A DNA stretch of 9,593 bases from an uncultured Bacteroidota bacterium (GTDB taxonomy: Bacteria; Bacteroidota; Bacteroidia; Chitinophagales; Chitinophagaceae), in NCBI GenBank assembly GCA_903912435.1, contig CAIWHI010000561.1, positions 1 to 9,593 on the forward strand. Reading direction: 5' to 3'. Positions 6,857-9,593 of this stretch are shown here, piece by piece; the stretch's first letter is position 1; each line of letters opens with the position of its first letter. The position numbers and the translations under genes are program-made. The notes beneath the pieces were generated by a model that saw only the letters and a list, made by a program, of their open reading frames with translations, ran no database searches and was not told the DNA's origin.

Positions 6857-6953
6857 CTCCTATAAGATTTTTAAATAAATGCACACTTGAAATACTTACT
6901 TCGTTCAGCTATCGTACATTTTAAAATATCCAATTAACATTAAAAAACTACTC

Positions 6954-7979
6954 CTAAAGAGCAGCCATTTCAGGCAATTGCCTTGGGGCATACTTTTTCA
7001 TTGCTTTAGCAATTGCAGCTATATGCGGTGGTGTGGTGCCACAGCAGCCACCTACCAGGTTTACCCAGCCTTCCTTAGCCCACTCTGATATGATGCGTGC
7101 AGTATGTTCAGGGCTTTCGTCATATTCTCCCATTGCGTTTGGCAGGCCGGCATTTGGGTAGGCGCTCACATAGCATGCAGCTATTTGAGACAGTTCCTCT
7201 ACGTGTGGCCTCATTTGCTCGGCACCCAGGGCGCAGTTTAGGCCTATGCTTAGTGGGTTGGCATGCATTACTGATATGTAAAACGCTTCCAGTGTTTGCC
7301 CGCTTAGGGTGCGGCCCGAAGCATCGGTAATAGTACCCGAAATCATCACCGGTATCTTAGGGTGTTTTGTTTCTCTAAAGAATTTACTTATGGCATATAT
7401 AGCAGCCTTCGCATTGAGGGTATCGAAAATGGTCTCTACCAATAGCACATCTACACCACCATCTACCAGGCCCTTAATTTGTTCATAATAGGCATCAGCA
7501 ACCTCATCGAAAGTCACAGCGCGATAGCCAGGATTATTTACATCGGGACTGAGGGAAAGTGTCTTATTCATAGGGCCAATAGCACCCGCTACAAAACATT
7601 CCTGGTTGATACCCAGATTTTCGGTATGGAACTCACTAATGGCTTCGCGGGCTGTTTTGGCAGCAGCCACGTTCAATTCGTAAGCCAGGGGCTGCATATC
7701 ATAGTCGGCAAGCGATATGGTTTGAGAATTGAACGTATTGGTTTCAATCAGGTTGGCACCTGCTTTCAGGTATTCTTTATGTATAGCTCTTATAATATGG
7801 GGTTGGGTAAGGCAAAGTAGATCATTATTACCCTTAACATCTGTATGCCAGTCGGCAAAACGCACGCCACGATAGTCGCTTTCAGTTAGTTTATAGCGCT
7901 GTATCATAGTACCCATGGCACCATCTATAATCAGAATGCGGTTATCAAGCAGTTGACGTAATTTAGTTTCAGTGTTCAT
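6954..7979 (-). CDS. Homocysteine S-methyltransferase module of methionine synthase (stand-alone MetH N-terminal part)
   Basis: 341 aa (beta-alpha)8 zinc enzyme matching the first module of cobalamin-dependent methionine synthase, which binds and activates homocysteine for methylation. Motifs: ILIIDGAMGTMIQ (15-27), GANLIETNTFN (74-84), VLLVETIFDTLNA (178-190), SGTITDASGRTLSGQ (214-228). Zinc ligands C249 (GLNCALG), C312 and C313 (GGCCGTTP) lie at the same spacing as E. coli MetH C247, C310 and C311. The protein ends at the natural inter-module linker (APRQLPEMAAL), so this is a gene-level split and not a broken frame. The folate, cobalamin and reactivation modules are absent here; as I recall, several Chitinophagaceae carry them as a separate methionine synthase gene. 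That partner is not immediately downstream in this window, where an AT-rich gene pair stands instead. An exact -7 promoter box lies just before the ATG, and no cobalamin riboswitch fits in the leader. Confidence 0.92.
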   Translation of the reverse strand: MNTETKLRQLLDNRILIIDGAMGTMIQRYKLTESDYRGVRFADWHTDVKGNNDLLCLTQPHIIRAIHKEYLKAGANLIETNTFNSQTISLADYDMQPLAYELNVAAAKTAREAISEFHTENLGINQECFVAGAIGPMNKTLSLSPDVNNPGYRAVTFDEVADAYYEQIKGLVDGGVDVLLVETIFDTLNAKAAIYAISKFFRETKHPKIPVMISGTITDASGRTLSGQTLEAFYISVMHANPLSIGLNCALGAEQMRPHVEELSQIAACYVSAYPNAGLPNAMGEYDESPEHTARIISEWAKEGWVNLVGGCCGTTPPHIAAIAKAMKKYAPRQLPEMAAL

Positions 7980-7983
7980 AGGG

Positions 7984-7991
7984 CAAAGGTA
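7984..7991 (-). promoter_or_regulatory. -7 promoter element directly before the metH module
   Basis: On the minus strand TACCTTTG is an exact TAnnTTTG match, and only four bases separate it from the ATG at 7979. The transcript would be leaderless or nearly so. A -33 TTTG is not clear; a TTTA lies about 21 bases upstream (8013-8016). Confidence 0.55.
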
Positions 7992-8090
7992 GGTAAACCA
8001 AAAAATTAAATTTAAAAAATCAAAAGTTAAAAATAGGGATGTGATAATATAAGACTATAGGGATATTGGTGGGGTAAGTGATGGTGACAC

Positions 8091-8120
8091 TTTAATAGAA
8101 AGCCATTTAATAGAGCCCAA
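8091..8120. repeat. Two imperfect 15-base tandem units in the metH-ppk gap
   Basis: TTTAATAGA occurs at 8091-8099 and again at 8106-8114, each followed by a related AGCC/GCCC sequence. The repeat is short and could be chance. The rest of the 244-base gap shows AT-rich sequence and the ppk promoter elements, with no RNA gene that I can see. Confidence 0.35.
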
Positions 8121-8125
8121 TGTTA

Positions 8126-8164
8126 AGTTTTTAAAAACTACTTTTGTTGTGCCTCTTTTAAAAG
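8126..8164 (+). promoter_or_regulatory. ppk promoter with -7 element between two palindromes
   Basis: TACTTTTG at 8139-8146 matches TAnnTTTG exactly, predicting a start near 8152 and a leader of about 70 bases. The perfect palindrome AGTTTTTAAAAACT (8126-8139) touches the element on its upstream side, and CTTTTAAAAG (8155-8164) lies just downstream. A well-spaced -33 box is not evident. The palindromes could be operator sites, but AT-rich palindromes of this size also arise by chance. Confidence 0.45.
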
Positions 8165-8223
8165 TATTTTAGCCACCAATTCAGGCAGTTTGTTTAATTT
8201 CATCCTTAGCTACTTTTTCAGGC

Positions 8224-9522
8224 ATGCTCAAATCGACAAAGCAAATAATTGTAAGGGACATTAGTTGGCTGGCTTTTAATGCCAGGGTATTACAGGAAGC
8301 AAGCGACCCATCAAACCATGTTCATGACCGACTGCGTTTTTTAGGAATTTTCTCTAATAATCTGGATGAGTTTTTCAGAGTAAGGGTGGCCGCATTGAAT
8401 AAAATGGTGCTACTGGGCAAGGCTGCAAAAATGCACCTGGAAGCCAACCCCGAAAAAATCCTGAAAAAAATACAGCAGACAGTTATTACCCAACAAGCCG
8501 AATTTGACCATACCTATGCTGATATTATAGCTGAAATGGAGAAGAAAAACATCTTCATTAAGAATGAAAAACAGCTAAGTAAGAAACAGAAGGAATATGT
8601 GACCCGGTATTTTGATGAGAAGGTAAGGACACAGCTCATACCCCTCATGATTGAGACCATGCCACATGCCCCACTGCTCAGAGATAAGTCTATATACCTG
8701 GCATGTGTATTGGGAAGCACCAGGGAATCAATGGTGCAACGCTATGCATTGATTGAAATACCCACCAAAGTTTTACCCCGTTTCGTAATTCTTCCATCAG
8801 ATGAAGGACATACCGATGTGGTTTTGCTGGAAGATATTATCAGGTTCAATCTGCCGGGATTGTTTGCGCCATTTGGGTTCGACCGTTTTTTAGGCTATAT
8901 CATTAAGGTAACCCGCGATGCAGAACTGGACATAGATAATGATGTAACCACCAACCTGCTTGATGCACTGGAAAAAGGACTAAAGAACCGCAAGCATGGC
9001 CGAGCTACCCGTTTTGTTTACGACAGGCATATTGAGCCTTCATTGCTCAACTACCTTGTAAGGCGTTTAGGTTTAACCAAGAAAGACAATCATATACCCG
9101 GTGGGCGTATACATAACTTCAAAGATTTTATAGATTTCCCTTCCTCCATATTCAACAATCTTCATCAGCGAAATGAGGCATTTGTGCATCCACTGCTGAA
9201 GCAGCCGTGTAGGATAATGGACATTATTGAAAAGAAGGATGTAATGCTTCACCTACCCTATCATTCATTCGATTCGGTAATAGATTTCCTGAGGGAAGCC
9301 GCCATCGACCCATTTGTGCAGAGCATTAAAATAACCTGCTACAGGCTGGCAAAGAATTCAAAAGTAATCAATGCGCTCATTAATGCGGTGCGTAATGGCA
9401 AGGAAGTAATGGTGGTGCTGGAATTGAGGGCACGCTTTGACGAGGAGGCTAACCTGAGGTGGAAAGCCCAACTGGAAGAAGAAGGCGTGAAGGTAGTGCT
9501 ACGCCACCCGAATCAATGCTGA
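8224..9522 (+). CDS. ppk1: Polyphosphate kinase 1, 3' part lost at a sequence junction
   Basis: PPK1 reversibly polymerises the ATP gamma-phosphate into polyphosphate at the membrane. The N-terminal domain is clear (RDISWLAFNARVLQEA, RFLGIFSNNLDEFFRVR), followed by the head domain and the start of the C1 domain: HLPYHSF, KITCYRLAKNSKV with R374 and ELRARFDEEANLRW with R404, the counterparts of E. coli R375 and R405. Family sequence runs to about residue 426 (EEGVKVVL, near 9501). Next should come a phrase like G-P-N/G-xKVHAKL with the phosphorylated histidine, but the frame reads RHPNQC and stops at 9522. The full protein is about 690 aa, so about 260 residues, including both catalytic histidines and the C2 domain, are missing. 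The loss coincides with foreign-looking sequence and is probably an assembly artefact. ATG 8224 fits the family start. Confidence 0.93.
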   Translation: MLKSTKQIIVRDISWLAFNARVLQEASDPSNHVHDRLRFLGIFSNNLDEFFRVRVAALNKMVLLGKAAKMHLEANPEKILKKIQQTVITQQAEFDHTYADIIAEMEKKNIFIKNEKQLSKKQKEYVTRYFDEKVRTQLIPLMIETMPHAPLLRDKSIYLACVLGSTRESMVQRYALIEIPTKVLPRFVILPSDEGHTDVVLLEDIIRFNLPGLFAPFGFDRFLGYIIKVTRDAELDIDNDVTTNLLDALEKGLKNRKHGRATRFVYDRHIEPSLLNYLVRRLGLTKKDNHIPGGRIHNFKDFIDFPSSIFNNLHQRNEAFVHPLLKQPCRIMDIIEKKDVMLHLPYHSFDSVIDFLREAAIDPFVQSIKITCYRLAKNSKVINALINAVRNGKEVMVVLELRARFDEEANLRWKAQLEEEGVKVVLRHPNQC

Positions 9523-9592
9523 CACGACCACCTTCATTAACAATTATTCCAGAAACAGTAGCACCAGAAAATAAATCGAGTCCCAAATAGGC
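9497..9592 (-). CDS. Fragment resembling an AIDA-type autotransporter repeat
   Basis: The last bases of the window, read on the minus strand, are open for 32 codons and give SGATVSGIIVNEGGRV followed by SIDSGGVA. This pattern (S-G-G/A-x-x-S-x-x-x-V-N-x-G-G-x-x-x-x-x-S-G-G) is the repeat of AIDA-like autotransporter adhesin passenger domains, surface beta-helices. Both ends are cut: by the window edge on one side and by the ppk junction on the other. The match is to a single degenerate repeat by eye, so the family call is tentative. It is unlikely to belong to the same chromosome position, or perhaps the same organism, as ppk. Confidence 0.5.
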
Positions 9593-9593
9593 A

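Noticed and set aside
5925..6953. Transposon or integrase scar around the AT-rich gene pair
   Set aside because: I compared the flanks (5925-6042 and 6813-6953) by eye and found no convincing terminal inverted repeats, target-site duplication, tRNA or integrase gene.
7097..7820. Plus-strand open frames of 77 and 113 codons inside the metH module
   Set aside because: Both are antisense shadows of a well-supported conserved gene and show no recognisable domain.
7980..8223. Cobalamin riboswitch or other structured RNA upstream of the metH module
   Set aside because: No B12-box-like sequence or extended pairing is visible, and an exact -7 promoter box directly before the ATG leaves no leader.
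1..9593. CRISPR array, tRNA or rRNA genes
   Set aside because: No regularly spaced repeats and no cloverleaf or rRNA-like sequence were seen in the intergenic regions.

Overview
The window reads as one 9.6 kb piece of a Bacteroidota genome, most like Chitinophagales/Chitinophagaceae. This rests on the style of the AlaRS, RuvC and PPK proteins, a DUF3108 lipoprotein-like neighbour, a stand-alone homocysteine module of methionine synthase, and several copies of the Bacteroidota -7 promoter element TAnnTTTG in front of genes. The assignment comes from recognition by eye, not from a database search. Both ends cut genes, so this is probably a whole (metagenomic?) contig.

Layout from left to right: (1) the 3' nine-tenths of alaS, plus strand, ending in a hairpin terminator at 2463-2505; (2) convergent to it, a minus-strand pair, a seven- to eight-TM flippase-like protein (LPG synthase TM family) followed by a secreted DUF3108 protein; (3) divergent from that pair, ruvC, then a long perfect inverted repeat, then an orphan OmpR-family response regulator that ends at a strong two-way terminator (5882-5924); (4) an AT-rich minus-strand pair of small uncharacterised genes (139 aa coiled-coil/two-TM protein and 115 aa soluble protein, 2 bp apart); (5) minus-strand metH N-terminal homocysteine methyltransferase module; (6) divergent from it, plus-strand ppk (polyphosphate kinase 1), which breaks off at about 9500.

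Most of the window is housekeeping: tRNA charging, Holliday junction resolution, methionine synthesis, polyphosphate synthesis and a transcriptional regulator. No coherent pathway links these genes. The only accessory-looking part is the AT-rich two-gene cassette at about 6040-6850, which lies just downstream of the metH module, where a split metH would often continue. It is the best candidate for an undescribed system, but the sequence gives no function.

The last ~95 bases do not belong to ppk. The ppk reading frame loses its family sequence at about codon 426 and stops soon after. On the opposite strand the same bases encode a stretch that looks like one repeat of an AIDA-type autotransporter adhesin. 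This looks like an assembly chimera at the contig end rather than a real gene fusion.
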